NCBI GenBank assembly: GCA_934394985.1
Contig: CAKRRF010000018.1
Location: 1-51,995, forward strand
Reading direction: 5' to 3'
Source of the DNA: an uncultured Marvinbryantia sp.
Lineage (GTDB): Bacteria; Bacillota; Clostridia; Lachnospirales; Lachnospiraceae
DNA length: 51,995 bases
Positions 9,287 to 18,060 of the stretch are shown in pieces. The notes below the pieces were generated by a model. The model was not told the DNA's origin and made no database searches. It saw only the letters and a list, made by a program, of their open reading frames with translations. The position numbers and the translations under genes were made by a program. Positions within the stretch are counted from its first letter, which is position 1, and every line of letters starts with the position of its first letter.

Positions 9287-9303
9287 CATCTGCAGAAAAT
9301 CTA

Positions 9304-9352
9304 TTTACAGAGTAAAAAAAACATGGTACACTCATTGTTAGCAAAAGCTAAC
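9304..9352 (+). promoter_or_regulatory. feoA promoter with dyad operator at the start site
   Basis: TTTACA (9304-9309), 17-nt spacer, TACACT (9327-9332), then a perfect inverted repeat GTTAGC-AAAA-GCTAAC (9337-9352) across the expected transcription start. TTAGN-type dyads with CTAA are typical of DtxR/IdeR/MntR-family metalloregulators, which suits an iron-uptake gene. The regulator is not in the window. Confidence 0.6.
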
Positions 9353-9387
9353 TAACGTAAGTTCTGAATAAATAGTGAGGTGTTGTC

Positions 9388-9606
9388 ATGCCATTGAATC
9401 TGGCAGAGTTTCATAAAGTGTATACCATAGCCAAGGTCTGTGGTCTGGAAAAACAGAAGCATTATCTGGAGACGTTGGGATTTACAGCCGGCAGTATGGT
9501 AGAAGTGTTGTCCGAACTTCACGGATATTTTATTGTACTGATCAGGGAGAGTAAGATCGGAATTGAGAAGCGTCTGGCACAGAATGTGATTCTGGTAGCA
9601 GAATAG
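9388..9606 (+). CDS. feoA: FeoA-domain protein
   Basis: 72 aa, a single SH3-like FeoA domain (GFTAGSMVEVLSELHGYFIVLI, then a basic strand with KIGIEKRLAQNVIL). FeoA is the small cytosolic partner of the FeoB ferrous iron transporter. No feoB follows here, so this is either a stand-alone copy or feoB lies elsewhere. RBS GTGAGGTG lies upstream. The next gene starts 18 nt later, so the two may be co-transcribed. Confidence 0.8.
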   Translation: MPLNLAEFHKVYTIAKVCGLEKQKHYLETLGFTAGSMVEVLSELHGYFIVLIRESKIGIEKRLAQNVILVAE

Positions 9607-9624
9607 AAAAGAGGGAGAGAGGAC

Positions 9625-11607
9625 GTGAAATTTAACAGGAAAATCATTAACTTTTGTAATGCACAGTTGGTGCTATTTCTTCTGTTTCTGCTCGTTGTGG
9701 TATTTCATCTGGATAATCTGATTCATTATGATACGACAGCTGCACTGCTGGTGCGAATTATTCTGTTCACCATTGCACTTCTGGGATGTGCCCTGACACG
9801 CGCATTAAAGGATTATGTGAAGAGTATGGTGCAGAGCGAAGCCACTGACGCAGTAGGAATTCATAACAAAAAGGCATTAGAGAAAAAGCTGAACCAGATT
9901 CAGGAACTGGACGATACGCTGGATGTGGGAATTATGATGTTTGATATGAATGGGCTGAAGTATATCAACGACACCTTTGGTCATGATGAAGGAGATCGTT
10001 TTATCAGATCATTTGCATCTTTTCTGACCAGAATCCTGACAGAAAACAGTTTTCTGGCCAGATATGGCGGAGATGAATTTGTGATTGTACAGGAGCATAC
10101 TTCTCTAAATGAACTGGAAAAGATGAATATGGAACTTCAGGAAATCGTCGATGCATACAATGAGCAGACAGAACATCAGATCAGCTATGCGGTCGGTTAT
10201 GAGGTCAGCTACAGGAATCATTATTATCTGGTGCAGGATCTGATGAAGCTTGCCGATGAAAAAATGTACCGGGACAAGGCATTTAAAAAGAGCGGAAACA
10301 GTCAGATACAGGTTGGATGCAGAGGCACAGGTGGCGATGGACAGATCATTTCGGTCAGAGAACTGGCGGGAAAGTTGTTTACCTTAAAGAATAACGGAGA
10401 AGAACATAAGACCTATATGCTGGTATTGATGGATGTGAAGGATTTTCATTTGATCAATGAATTCTGGGGATATGAGATGGGTAATGAGATTCTGCAGTTT
10501 GTGTGGAAAAGACTGGAATTATTTCCAAGGGTAGTCTTTTCCAGTCGATTTCATTCAGATGTGTTTGTGGCGGTGGTGGATGTGACCGGAGAAGAGTTTG
10601 ATACTTGTCTGAAGATGGTGGCAAAGAATAATCAGATTTTGGCAAACGATGTACTGGAAAAATTCCCGATTGAATATTTTTCTATGAATACAGGCCTGTA
10701 TCACGATCTGAACCGGGAAACGGATACAGAAAAGATCATATCTCATACCAATACTGCCAGAAGAAAAGCACGAGAGCAGATCGATGGCATTTGCGCTTAT
10801 AACGAGGAACTGGCGCATGCAGAATTACTGCGGGCAGAGGTATTGCATTCTTTTCAGAGTGCACTGGAAAAAGAGGAATTTGTTCTGTATTTCCAGCCAA
10901 AGATCTCCGGGAAAAACGCAGAGATCACCAGTGCAGAAGTACTGGTTCGCTGGCAGCGTGCAGACGGGGAAATCTGGGGACCGAATAAATTCATATCGGT
11001 TCTGGAAGAGTGTGGAAAGGTAGAAGCACTGGATTTTTATGTATACGAAAAAGCGTTTCAGTGGCTGACAGAGCAGGGAGAAGAGAGTGCTGTGCCAATT
11101 ACGCTGTCTTTGAATATTTCCCCGTTTCATTTTCGGGATATGGAAGGATTTACCGAAAAACTGCTGGATATCATAAACAAATATCAGGTTGATACACGAA
11201 ATCTTATTTTTGAGATTACAGAGAGTGCCTATATCTGCAACAGGGATGCTGTAAATAAGATGATCGATATTCTGCATGAATACCACATCTGTATTTCCAT
11301 GGATGATTTCGGTTCAGGATATTCTTCTTTAAATACACTGAAGGACATTGCCTTTGATGAAGTGAAAATCGATAAGAGTTTTCTTGATGGCAGTCTGACT
11401 GAAAAGGGACGCATCGTATTGCAGGAGATCTTTCATCTGTTAAAACGAACGGGAAAGAGTATTGTCTGCGAAGGAGTAGAAACAAAAGAAGCCGCAGATT
11501 TTCTGATTCAGGAAGGCTGCGATGAACTGCAGGGATATTATTATTATCGTCCAATCTGTATGCATGAGTTTGAAAAGGTAGTAAAAGAAAAAAGGAAGAC
11601 CTCATAA
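9625..11607 (+). CDS. c-di-GMP enzyme: 2 TM + GGDEF + degenerate GGDEF + EAL
   Basis: 660 aa with GTG start and RBS GGGAGAGAGG. Two TM helices (about 10-60) precede a GGDEF domain with intact RYGGDEF (about 147-153). A second GGDEF-like domain (about 235-385) keeps the fold (DVKDFHLINEFWGYEMGNEI) but has RFHSDVF where the active motif should be. The EAL domain has EVL instead of EAL (SAEVLVRW), keeps FEITES and DDFGSGYSSL, and has CEGVET. It could make and/or degrade c-di-GMP; the phosphodiesterase half looks largely intact. Confidence 0.88.
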   Translation: MKFNRKIINFCNAQLVLFLLFLLVVVFHLDNLIHYDTTAALLVRIILFTIALLGCALTRALKDYVKSMVQSEATDAVGIHNKKALEKKLNQIQELDDTLDVGIMMFDMNGLKYINDTFGHDEGDRFIRSFASFLTRILTENSFLARYGGDEFVIVQEHTSLNELEKMNMELQEIVDAYNEQTEHQISYAVGYEVSYRNHYYLVQDLMKLADEKMYRDKAFKKSGNSQIQVGCRGTGGDGQIISVRELAGKLFTLKNNGEEHKTYMLVLMDVKDFHLINEFWGYEMGNEILQFVWKRLELFPRVVFSSRFHSDVFVAVVDVTGEEFDTCLKMVAKNNQILANDVLEKFPIEYFSMNTGLYHDLNRETDTEKIISHTNTARRKAREQIDGICAYNEELAHAELLRAEVLHSFQSALEKEEFVLYFQPKISGKNAEITSAEVLVRWQRADGEIWGPNKFISVLEECGKVEALDFYVYEKAFQWLTEQGEESAVPITLSLNISPFHFRDMEGFTEKLLDIINKYQVDTRNLIFEITESAYICNRDAVNKMIDILHEYHICISMDDFGSGYSSLNTLKDIAFDEVKIDKSFLDGSLTEKGRIVLQEIFHLLKRTGKSIVCEGVETKEAADFLIQEGCDELQGYYYYRPICMHEFEKVVKEKRKTS

Positions 11608-11655
11608 CAGAGATTCTGTTTACATACTTTTTACCTTTCTTTTCTGGATTTTTAC

Positions 11656-11700
11656 AAAACTTTTACCCTACTATGATAGTAGGGTAAAAGTTTTTTCTTT
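11656..11700 (+). terminator. strong Rho-independent terminator
   Basis: A perfect 18-bp stem with arms AAAACTTTTACCCTACTA (11656-11673) and its complement (11677-11694), a TGA loop and a long T-run. Confidence 0.92.
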
Positions 11701-11728
11701 GTTAGGGCAAGGCCGGTGGTCGTGATTC

Positions 11729-11762
11729 TGTAACCTTTTCATCTGCTTATTTGTATTATAAT
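11729..11762 (+). promoter_or_regulatory. candidate ECF-type autoregulatory promoter
   Basis: TGTAACCTTT (11729-11738) with TGTA at 11752-11755, 17 nt after TGTAAC, resembles the TGAAAC-N16/17-CGTA class recognised by SigW/SigV-like factors. A TATAAT at 11757-11762 has no good -35, so sigma-A use is less likely. It lies about 35 nt before the sigma gene start. Confidence 0.4.
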
Positions 11763-11797
11763 TGAAGGTACCTGAAACAGAACAAAGGGGAGTACTC

Positions 11798-12280
11798 ATG
11801 AGACAACCAGTACAGGAACTGATAGAGCGTTACCAGAAGAATCTTTACGCTGCTGCATTTAACATCTGCAAAAATCAGATGGATGCAGAGGACGTGGTTC
11901 AGGAGACGTTCGTTCAGTATTATACAACAAAGAAAGAATTTGAAAGTGAGCAGCATATCAGGGCATGGCTTTTACGAGTTGCGATTAATAAAGCAAAGAA
12001 TCTTACTGTGACGTTTTGGAAAAAGCATAAATGTTCTCTGGAAGATTATAGGGAAACACTGACATTTCCAGATCCACAATCCAGAGATCTGTTTGAAGAA
12101 GTCATGAAGCTTCCAGAGAAATATCGGATTGTGATTCATCTGTTTTATTACGAAGATTATTCGGTGCGGGAAATTGCTGATATTCTGAAATTATCAGAGA
12201 GCAACGTGAAAGTGCGGCTTTCCCGTGGACGGGCTATGCTGAAGGATTCATTGAAGGAGGAGTGGGAAGATGACGAATAA
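11798..12280 (+). CDS. ECF-family RNA polymerase sigma factor
   Basis: 160 aa. Region 2 (AFNICKNQMDAEDVVQETFVQYY and RAWLLRVAINKAKN) and region 4 (YSVREIADILKLSESNVKVRLSRGR) are clear. ATG 11798 is chosen because AAAGGGGAG lies 6-8 nt before it; an upstream in-frame ATG at 11762 has no RBS. The stop overlaps the start of the following membrane protein by 11 nt, the usual sigma/anti-sigma arrangement. It resembles SigV/ECF30-type factors. Paralogue of the factor at 266-754. Confidence 0.9.
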   Translation: MRQPVQELIERYQKNLYAAAFNICKNQMDAEDVVQETFVQYYTTKKEFESEQHIRAWLLRVAINKAKNLTVTFWKKHKCSLEDYRETLTFPDPQSRDLFEEVMKLPEKYRIVIHLFYYEDYSVREIADILKLSESNVKVRLSRGRAMLKDSLKEEWEDDE

Positions 12281-12866
12281 AGAAAAGTATAAGGACGCAT
12301 TTTCTGCATTAGAGCCTCATGAATGCTCATTTCAGGAGGTAGAACAGATGGCAGCTTTACAGAAAAAAACAAAAATGAAGATAGCAGCAGCTATAGTAAC
12401 AGGCTGTGTCCTTCTTGGTGGAACTGGGACAGCCTATGCCATGAATGTGGGCGGAATTCAGCGCATGGTACAGATCTGGATGCATGGAGAACGAACGGAT
12501 GCGGTGCTGGATGTGACCGATGACGGAACCGGTTACAGTATCACATGGAAGGATGAAAATGGAAAAGAAAGGGAAGTCAGTGGAGGAGGAATCGCCTATG
12601 AAGCAAATGGGAAAGAGCGTCCACTGACCGCGGAAGAATATCTGGAAGAATGGGATTCACCAGATGTGGAATATCTGGATGATGGAAGCGTCTGGGTATA
12701 TTATCGGGATCAGAAAATTGACATCACAGATAAATTTGATGAAGACGGTATCTGTTATGTTCAGGTAAAAGACGGAAAAGATCCGATTTATATGACCATC
12801 AAATACCAGAATGGATGGGGATGCGACAGTAAGAAGTATCCGGATCCGAAAGAACTGTGGGGATAA
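12270..12866 (+). CDS. small membrane anti-sigma-like protein
   Basis: 198 aa: cytosolic N-terminus (1-35), one TM segment (about 37-58, MKIAAAIVTGCVLLGGTGTA), then an acidic extracytoplasmic beta-rich domain (about 60-198). By layout and overlap with the ECF gene it should hold the sigma factor at the membrane. The outer domain is unrecognised and ends with a YQNGWGCDSKKYPDPKELWG-type tail. Confidence 0.7.
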   Translation: MTNKEKYKDAFSALEPHECSFQEVEQMAALQKKTKMKIAAAIVTGCVLLGGTGTAYAMNVGGIQRMVQIWMHGERTDAVLDVTDDGTGYSITWKDENGKEREVSGGGIAYEANGKERPLTAEEYLEEWDSPDVEYLDDGSVWVYYRDQKIDITDKFDEDGICYVQVKDGKDPIYMTIKYQNGWGCDSKKYPDPKELWG

Positions 12867-12921
12867 CGACAGATTCGAAACAAGCATTTACAAAAGTTTT
12901 ATATTTGAAAGTTCAGTGCTA

Positions 12922-12930
12922 TGTTATAAT
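12922..12930 (+). promoter_or_regulatory. extended -10 promoter
   Basis: TGTTATAAT gives a TGn-extended -10 (TATAAT 12925-12930) with only a weak -35 (TATTTG). It starts about 130 nt before the nuclease gene; the leader between holds nothing I recognise apart from an unused AGGAGG at 12938. Confidence 0.45.
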
Positions 12931-13058
12931 CAGTACAGGAGGTAACTGAGAGAAATACATTACAAAAGATGAAATCTGAATAAAAAAACAGATCAAATAT
13001 GCAAAAGATAAATGGTGAAAAGTACATGAGACAGTAAAAAACAACAAGGAGTGAACTC

Positions 13059-14024
13059 ATGGAGAATAGTACCATATTTGATGATGTTTTTCAGACTATA
13101 AAAGAGAAAATGCCGGAACTGGTAATACCGTTGATTAACGAAGCATTCGGAACTACATATGCATTGGATGCACCGATTTTACGAGGCGAAAATGAGCATC
13201 ATACTGCGAATGGAAAAGTCATTACGGATTCGTATCTGATAATCGGATCGAGAAAATATCATCTGGAGTGCCAGAGTACAGAAGACAGTACGATGATCCT
13301 GCGGATGATCGAATATGATTTTGCAATTGGGCTAGAATATGCAGAAAAAGAAGATGGATTCTATCAGATCCGTTTCCCGCATTCCTGTGTATTATATTTA
13401 CGTGGAGACAACCCGAAAGACTGTATGAACCTGAAGTTAGTGTTTCCAGATGGACAGTCAGTGAATTACAAGGTGCCAGTGCTGAGAATGCAATGGTATT
13501 CACTGGAAGAACTTCTGGCGAAGAATCTGGTTATGCTGTTGCCGTTTTATATTATCCGTTATGAAAAGCTGAGAGAGCAGTTGGAGATTGACGGGACGTT
13601 AAGAAAAGAGCTGTATACGGAATACAGACATATAGAAAGGTATCTCGAAAAGCTTTTTTTACAAAATGGTCAGGAAAAAAGTTTCCGGGATATGATGGAA
13701 TTAATCAATCGGATTACAGGTTACATTTTCTCAAAATCGGAAAAAATCAAAGAAGGGTTAGGTGAGATTATGGGAGGACAAGTGCTGGAACTGGAATCAG
13801 ATAGACTGATAAAAAAAGGAGAACAGATCGGATTAGCACGAGGATCTATCGAAAAGCTGGCTGAACTGGTAGCAAAAAGGATGCGAAAGGGAGACACAGC
13901 GGAGCAGATAGCAGAATTGTTAGAGGAAGATCTGGAACTGATTCAGAAAATATATACAGTTATTCAGCAAAATGGAATAGACTGTGAACCTTCTATAATA
14001 TGTGAAAAAGTATTAGAAAAGTAG
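13059..14024 (+). CDS. Rpn/PD-(D/E)XK nuclease-family protein
   Basis: 321 aa. N-terminal half has the PD-(D/E)XK core: D57 (VITDSYLII), then E70-C-Q72 (YHLECQSTED), an ExQ variant of the ExK motif. The C-terminal half is helical with two short repeats like those at the end of clostridial Rpn (recombination-promoting nuclease / putative transposase YhgA) proteins. These occur in many copies in Lachnospiraceae genomes and are thought to promote RecA-independent recombination. RBS AAGGAGTG. A hairpin and a MITE-like element follow directly. Confidence 0.72.
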   Translation: MENSTIFDDVFQTIKEKMPELVIPLINEAFGTTYALDAPILRGENEHHTANGKVITDSYLIIGSRKYHLECQSTEDSTMILRMIEYDFAIGLEYAEKEDGFYQIRFPHSCVLYLRGDNPKDCMNLKLVFPDGQSVNYKVPVLRMQWYSLEELLAKNLVMLLPFYIIRYEKLREQLEIDGTLRKELYTEYRHIERYLEKLFLQNGQEKSFRDMMELINRITGYIFSKSEKIKEGLGEIMGGQVLELESDRLIKKGEQIGLARGSIEKLAELVAKRMRKGDTAEQIAELLEEDLELIQKIYTVIQQNGIDCEPSIICEKVLEK

Positions 14025-14049
14025 GTACTTTTATTATTGAAAAACTAAG

Positions 14050-14086
14050 GCTGCAGTGTTCACTAAAATTTAGTGAGACGGCAGTG
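14050..14086 (+). terminator. imperfect hairpin after the nuclease gene
   Basis: CACTAAA/TTTAGTG (about 14061-14075) forms the apex of a longer interrupted stem (GGCTGCAGTG against CGGCAGTGCC). No T-run follows, so termination is uncertain. It directly abuts the MITE-like element. Confidence 0.35.
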
Positions 14087-14218
14087 CCTAGTACATCATA
14101 CTGCAAATAACTGTACCACATAACTTGTCTGAATTTCCATCTGCGACATCAGAAAAACTTGACGTAGCCCGCTACGCCTGCGTTATTAGTCCAGTTAATT
14201 TTTGTATGCTGTACTAGG
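14087..14218. repeat. 132-bp MITE-like palindromic element
   Basis: Terminal inverted repeats of about 27 bp: left begins CCTAGTACATCATAC, right ends with GTATGCTGTACTAGG; 22 of 27 positions match. The centre folds as a second hairpin (CGTAG-CCCG-CTACG). The left arm holds about 45 bp with no complement on the right, as if the right arm had a deletion. There is no ORF inside and no clear target-site duplication. Confidence 0.6.
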
Positions 14219-14245
14219 GGTGTTACAGGGAGTAGAAGAGTAACA

Positions 14246-14722
14246 TCACATAAAAACAGCGGTGCAGTCTGCCAGCTGTTTTTTACTTTCAGCATCAAAT
14301 ACTTTGGAACTGAGAAATTGAACTCTTCGTCCCTGTTTTTCTGCTTTTGCAGTAACCAGAATGTCAGAACCGGCAGGTGCACTTCGTAAAAAGTTAATAT
14401 TTAAATTTACTGTGACACAGCTATGGGTCTGCATCAGATATTTGGTCAGGAGCCCCATGGTCATATCGCAGCAGGTTGTCATAATACCGCCATGCAGAAT
14501 TCTCATAGGATTCAGCATCCAGTCTTTTACCTGGAATTTCAATGTAAGGGTTCCTTCCTGGGGATTACATTCTTCCAGTTCAGGCGTCAGCATATCATGG
14601 ACGCCACTGCTAAAAGAACTCTTTTTGGCAAGATATTCTTTTAAAATACGCTCCATATGCTGTTGCTCCGTTTCGCTTGTCAAACTGTTTTGCTGACAGT
14701 TATCAAAAATGTTTATTGACAT
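14246..14722 (-). CDS. PaaI-type hotdog-fold acyl-CoA thioesterase
   Basis: 158 aa from ATG 14722 (GAGGT upstream); the longer open frame to 14809 has no RBS and overlaps the exporter gene. Hotdog fold with RILHGGIMTTCCDMTMG (central helix, HGG) and the strand series VTVNLNINFLRSAPAGSDILV. It probably hydrolyses an aromatic or fatty acyl-CoA. It is downstream of a MATE exporter on the same strand, 28 nt apart, so probably co-transcribed. Confidence 0.82.
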   Translation of the reverse strand: MSINIFDNCQQNSLTSETEQQHMERILKEYLAKKSSFSSGVHDMLTPELEECNPQEGTLTLKFQVKDWMLNPMRILHGGIMTTCCDMTMGLLTKYLMQTHSCVTVNLNINFLRSAPAGSDILVTAKAEKQGRRVQFLSSKVFDAESKKQLADCTAVFM

Positions 14723-14750
14723 GGTTGTACCTCGTGCTTTCGACTTGAAT

Positions 14751-16100
14751 TTATATCTGTACCGTGTTCGGCAGCCTGCGGTAATGATAAATAAAGAAGA
14801 CATTTTCACAAACTGCGGTCACGGCCCATGTGGTGACATAAGCCAGATATAGGGATGGCAGTGTGCGGAAGTAAGCAAATATGGTAAAGAGCCAGATGAT
14901 ACGGAATACCACTACGCCAACAATAACAAACAGAGCCGGTGCAACACTGTTTCCCAGTCCCCTTGACGCTGCGGTTGCATTGTCCATAAAGGCGGAAACG
15001 CAATAAGACAGAGCCATAATGGTGACACGGACGGAAGCATATTTGATGACCTCCGGATCACTGGTGAAAAGGGATAAAAACGGTATCCGGAAGATATACA
15101 GAGAAACACCCAGTATCAGTCCTACCATGAAAGAATAGAACGTGGTAATCAGGAAGGCGCGCCAGATACGGTCTTTCTTTCCGGCACCGTGGTTTTGTGC
15201 AACAAAGCTGGTACATGCTGTGTAAAAGGCAGCCATCATATCAAAAATCACGGTATCAGAATTGACAGCAGCAGCGTTACCCTCTACGACAACATGATCA
15301 AACTGATTTACCGATGTCTGAATGCAGATATTGGCAACGGCAAACAGAGAATACTGAGCAGCACTTGGAATACTGATTTTCAGAATTCGTCTGGCGATCG
15401 TCCGGTCAAAGGCAATATCCCGGAAACGCAACGCATAATCCTGCTTACATCGAAGCAGAAAACGCAGTACCAGGAAAGCAGAAATATACTGGGAAATGAT
15501 GCTCGAAAGAGCTACCCCCAATACTCCCATATGGAATACCAGTACAAAAATCAGATTCAGTATCACATTGATGACACCGGCGATAAACAGATAAATGAGA
15601 GGACGCTTTGTATCACCTACGGCACTGAGTATGGCATTTCCGTAATTATAAATGGCAAGAGCCGGAGAGCCGCACAGGTATACGGTAAGATAAAGAACGG
15701 CGCCGTCAATTAATTCTGGCTTCGTGTGCATCAGAGTCAGAAAAGCTCTGCTAAATAACAGTCCGCAGACCATAAGAAGAATGCCAACGGAAAGACAGAG
15801 CAGGATAGCTGTATGTACGGTTTTATTTAACTGTTCGCTGTCACGGGATCCCACAAACAAAGCCGTGACGGAATTGACACCGCTGGCCATACCCAGCAGA
15901 ATGCCTGTTGTCAGAGTAAGAAAAATCGTAGTGGAGCCTACAGAACCAAGTGCAATGGCACCGGCAAATTTTCCAACTACAGCGATGTCTGCAATATTAA
16001 AGAAAACCTGCAGAAGGTTGGAAAACATAAGTGGGATAGAGAAGAAGAAAATCTTCTGCCACAGAGAACCTGTGGTCATGTCAATTTCATGTGTGTTCAT
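14751..16100 (-). CDS. MATE-family multidrug exporter
   Basis: 449 aa, about 12 hydrophobic helices in two homologous halves (IFFFSIPLMFSNLLQVFFNI near the N-terminus; a matching RILKISIPSAAQYSLFAVAN at the second half). NorM/DinF-like exporters use Na+ or H+ gradients to expel cationic compounds. It is divergent from pckA across a 277-bp region containing a perfect palindrome. First gene of a two-gene minus-strand unit with the thioesterase. Confidence 0.9.
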   Translation of the reverse strand: MNTHEIDMTTGSLWQKIFFFSIPLMFSNLLQVFFNIADIAVVGKFAGAIALGSVGSTTIFLTLTTGILLGMASGVNSVTALFVGSRDSEQLNKTVHTAILLCLSVGILLMVCGLLFSRAFLTLMHTKPELIDGAVLYLTVYLCGSPALAIYNYGNAILSAVGDTKRPLIYLFIAGVINVILNLIFVLVFHMGVLGVALSSIISQYISAFLVLRFLLRCKQDYALRFRDIAFDRTIARRILKISIPSAAQYSLFAVANICIQTSVNQFDHVVVEGNAAAVNSDTVIFDMMAAFYTACTSFVAQNHGAGKKDRIWRAFLITTFYSFMVGLILGVSLYIFRIPFLSLFTSDPEVIKYASVRVTIMALSYCVSAFMDNATAASRGLGNSVAPALFVIVGVVVFRIIWLFTIFAYFRTLPSLYLAYVTTWAVTAVCENVFFIYHYRRLPNTVQI

Positions 16101-16213
16101 AGTGTCCAGTTCCTTAAATAAAAATCTTTAAATCTCTGCATATGTTAGCATATTGATAGGAAATTTACAATTTAAAAAACGCCAGTTTTTACAGCAGATT
16201 CAGAAAAATGTAT

Positions 16214-16237
16214 ACAAAAATTATGCATAATTTTTGT
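16214..16237. promoter_or_regulatory. perfect 24-bp palindrome between divergent genes
   Basis: Half-site ACAAAAATTATG followed immediately by its exact complement CATAATTTTTGT. The right end touches the pckA -35. It is a candidate dimer-binding operator for pckA, the MATE gene, or both. I do not recognise the regulator. Confidence 0.5.
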
Positions 16238-16265
16238 TGATTTATTTAAACATATTTTGTATACT
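16237..16265 (+). promoter_or_regulatory. pckA promoter
   Basis: TTGATT (16237-16242), 17-nt spacer, TATACT (16260-16265) with an upstream TG. The 5' leader of about 105 nt has small hairpins (GGAGA/TCTCC; ACCGC/GCGGT). Confidence 0.6.
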
Positions 16266-16377
16266 AACATCTGTGGAGAAGGCATAAGTCTCCATTGATG
16301 CGCAAGATACCGCAATGACTGCATTTGCAGGCGGTTATCAAAATTAGATACTAGGAAAGAAAAGAGGTTAATGGAAG

Positions 16378-17982
16378 ATGGCAGAGATCAATTTAAGCAA
16401 GTATGGCATCACCGGAACAACAGAAATCGTTCACAATCCTTCATATGAACAGCTGTTTGAAGAAGAAACAAAAGCTGGACTGGAAGGCTATGAAGTAGGA
16501 CAGGTTACAGAACTTGGTGCAGTGAACGTTATGACAGGTATTTACACAGGACGTTCTCCTAAAGATAAATACATTGTTATGGATGAGAATTCCAAAGATA
16601 CTGTATGGTGGACAACAGATGAATACAAGAACGACAACCATCCAATGCCAGAAAATGTATGGGAAACCGTAAAAGAAATCGCTAAGAAAGAACTTTGCAA
16701 CAAGAGACTGTTTGTTGTAGATGCTTTCTGTGGAGCAAACAAAGATACACGTATGGCAGTTCGTTTCATCGTTGAAGTTGCATGGCAGGCACACTTCATC
16801 ACAAACATGTTCATCACACCTTCAGCAGAAGAACTTGAGACATTCGAGCCAGACTTCGTTGTATATAACGCTTCTAAAGCAAAAGTTGAAAACTACAAAG
16901 AATTAGGACTGAACTCCGAAACATGTGTAGCATTCAACATTACAAGCCGTGAACAGGTTATCATTAACACATGGTACGGCGGAGAAATGAAAAAAGGTAT
17001 GTTCTCTATGATGAACTACTACCTGCCACTGAAGGGCATTGCAGCAATGCACTGCTCAGCTAACACAGATATGAATGGTGAAAACACCGCAATCTTCTTC
17101 GGTCTGTCCGGAACAGGTAAGACAACACTTTCCACAGATCCTAAGAGACTTCTGATCGGTGATGACGAACACGGCTGGGATGACAACGGCGTATTCAACT
17201 TTGAAGGTGGATGCTACGCAAAAGTTATCAACCTGGATAAAGAATCTGAACCAGATATCTACAATGCAATCAGACGTGACGCTCTTCTTGAGAACGTTAC
17301 AGTTGCAGCAGATGGCAAGATCGATTTCGCTGATAAGAGCGTAACAGAAAACACTCGTGTTTCCTACCCAATCGACCACATCGAAAACATTGTTCGCCCA
17401 GTTTCTTCAGCTCCAGCAGCTAAGAACGTAATCTTCCTGTCAGCAGATGCATTTGGAGTACTTCCTCCAGTATCTATTCTGACACCAGAACAGACACAGT
17501 ACTACTTCCTGTCTGGTTTCACAGCAAAACTGGCTGGTACAGAACGTGGAATCACAGAACCTACACCTACATTCTCAGCTTGCTTTGGTCAGGCATTCCT
17601 GGAACTGCATCCTACAAAATATGCAGAAGAGCTGGTTAAGAAGATGGAAAAGAGCGGAGCAAAAGCTTACCTGGTTAACACAGGATGGAACGGAACAGGA
17701 AAACGTATCTCCATCAAAGATACTCGTGGTATCATCGATGCAATCCTGAACGGAGATATCAAGACAGCTCCTACAAAGACAATTCCAATGTTCAACTTCG
17801 AAGTTCCTACAGAACTGAATGGTGTTGATACAGGAATCCTGGATCCTCGTGACACATATGCAGACGCTTCTGAATGGGAAGAAAAAGCAAAAGACCTGGC
17901 TGGCAGATTTGTCAAGAACTTCGCTAAATACGAAGGAAATGAAGCTGGTAAAGCACTGGTTGCAGCAGGACCACAGTTATAA
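16378..17982 (+). CDS. pckA: phosphoenolpyruvate carboxykinase (ATP)
   Basis: 534 aa, the full family length. Interconverts oxaloacetate + ATP and PEP + CO2 + ADP. It shows [11 protein letters not shown], the kinase-1a P-loop [11 protein letters not shown], the metal-site segment [19 protein letters not shown] and the C-terminal TRAIIDAI-like TRGIIDAIL. In Lachnospiraceae it can act in gluconeogenesis or as a CO2-fixing anaplerotic step. Start ATG 16378 has AAGAGG 10 nt upstream. Codon use is strongly biased (AAC, TTC, GAA, ATC), unlike its neighbours, which suggests very high expression. It is monocistronic with a strong terminator. Confidence 0.97.
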   Translation: MAEINLSKYGITGTTEIVHNPSYEQLFEEETKAGLEGYEVGQVTELGAVNVMTGIYTGRSPKDKYIVMDENSKDTVWWTTDEYKNDNHPMPENVWETVKEIAKKELCNKRLFVVDAFCGANKDTRMAVRFIVEVAWQAHFITNMFITPSAEELETFEPDFVVYNASKAKVENYKELGLNSETCVAFNITSREQVIINTWYGGEMKKGMFSMMNYYLPLKGIAAMHCSANTDMNGENTAIFFGLSGTGKTTLSTDPKRLLIGDDEHGWDDNGVFNFEGGCYAKVINLDKESEPDIYNAIRRDALLENVTVAADGKIDFADKSVTENTRVSYPIDHIENIVRPVSSAPAAKNVIFLSADAFGVLPPVSILTPEQTQYYFLSGFTAKLAGTERGITEPTPTFSACFGQAFLELHPTKYAEELVKKMEKSGAKAYLVNTGWNGTGKRISIKDTRGIIDAILNGDIKTAPTKTIPMFNFEVPTELNGVDTGILDPRDTYADASEWEEKAKDLAGRFVKNFAKYEGNEAGKALVAAGPQL

Positions 17983-18004
17983 GATTCATAGTTCGAAGAA
18001 ACAG

Positions 18005-18036
18005 ATCGGGTGTGATTTATCACACCCGATTTTTTC
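18005..18036 (+). terminator. pckA terminator
   Basis: An 11-bp perfect stem ATCGGGTGTGA/TCACACCCGAT with TTTA loop and T-run. Confidence 0.93.
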
Positions 18037-18060
18037 ACACCCTTATGCGGAGATAATATT

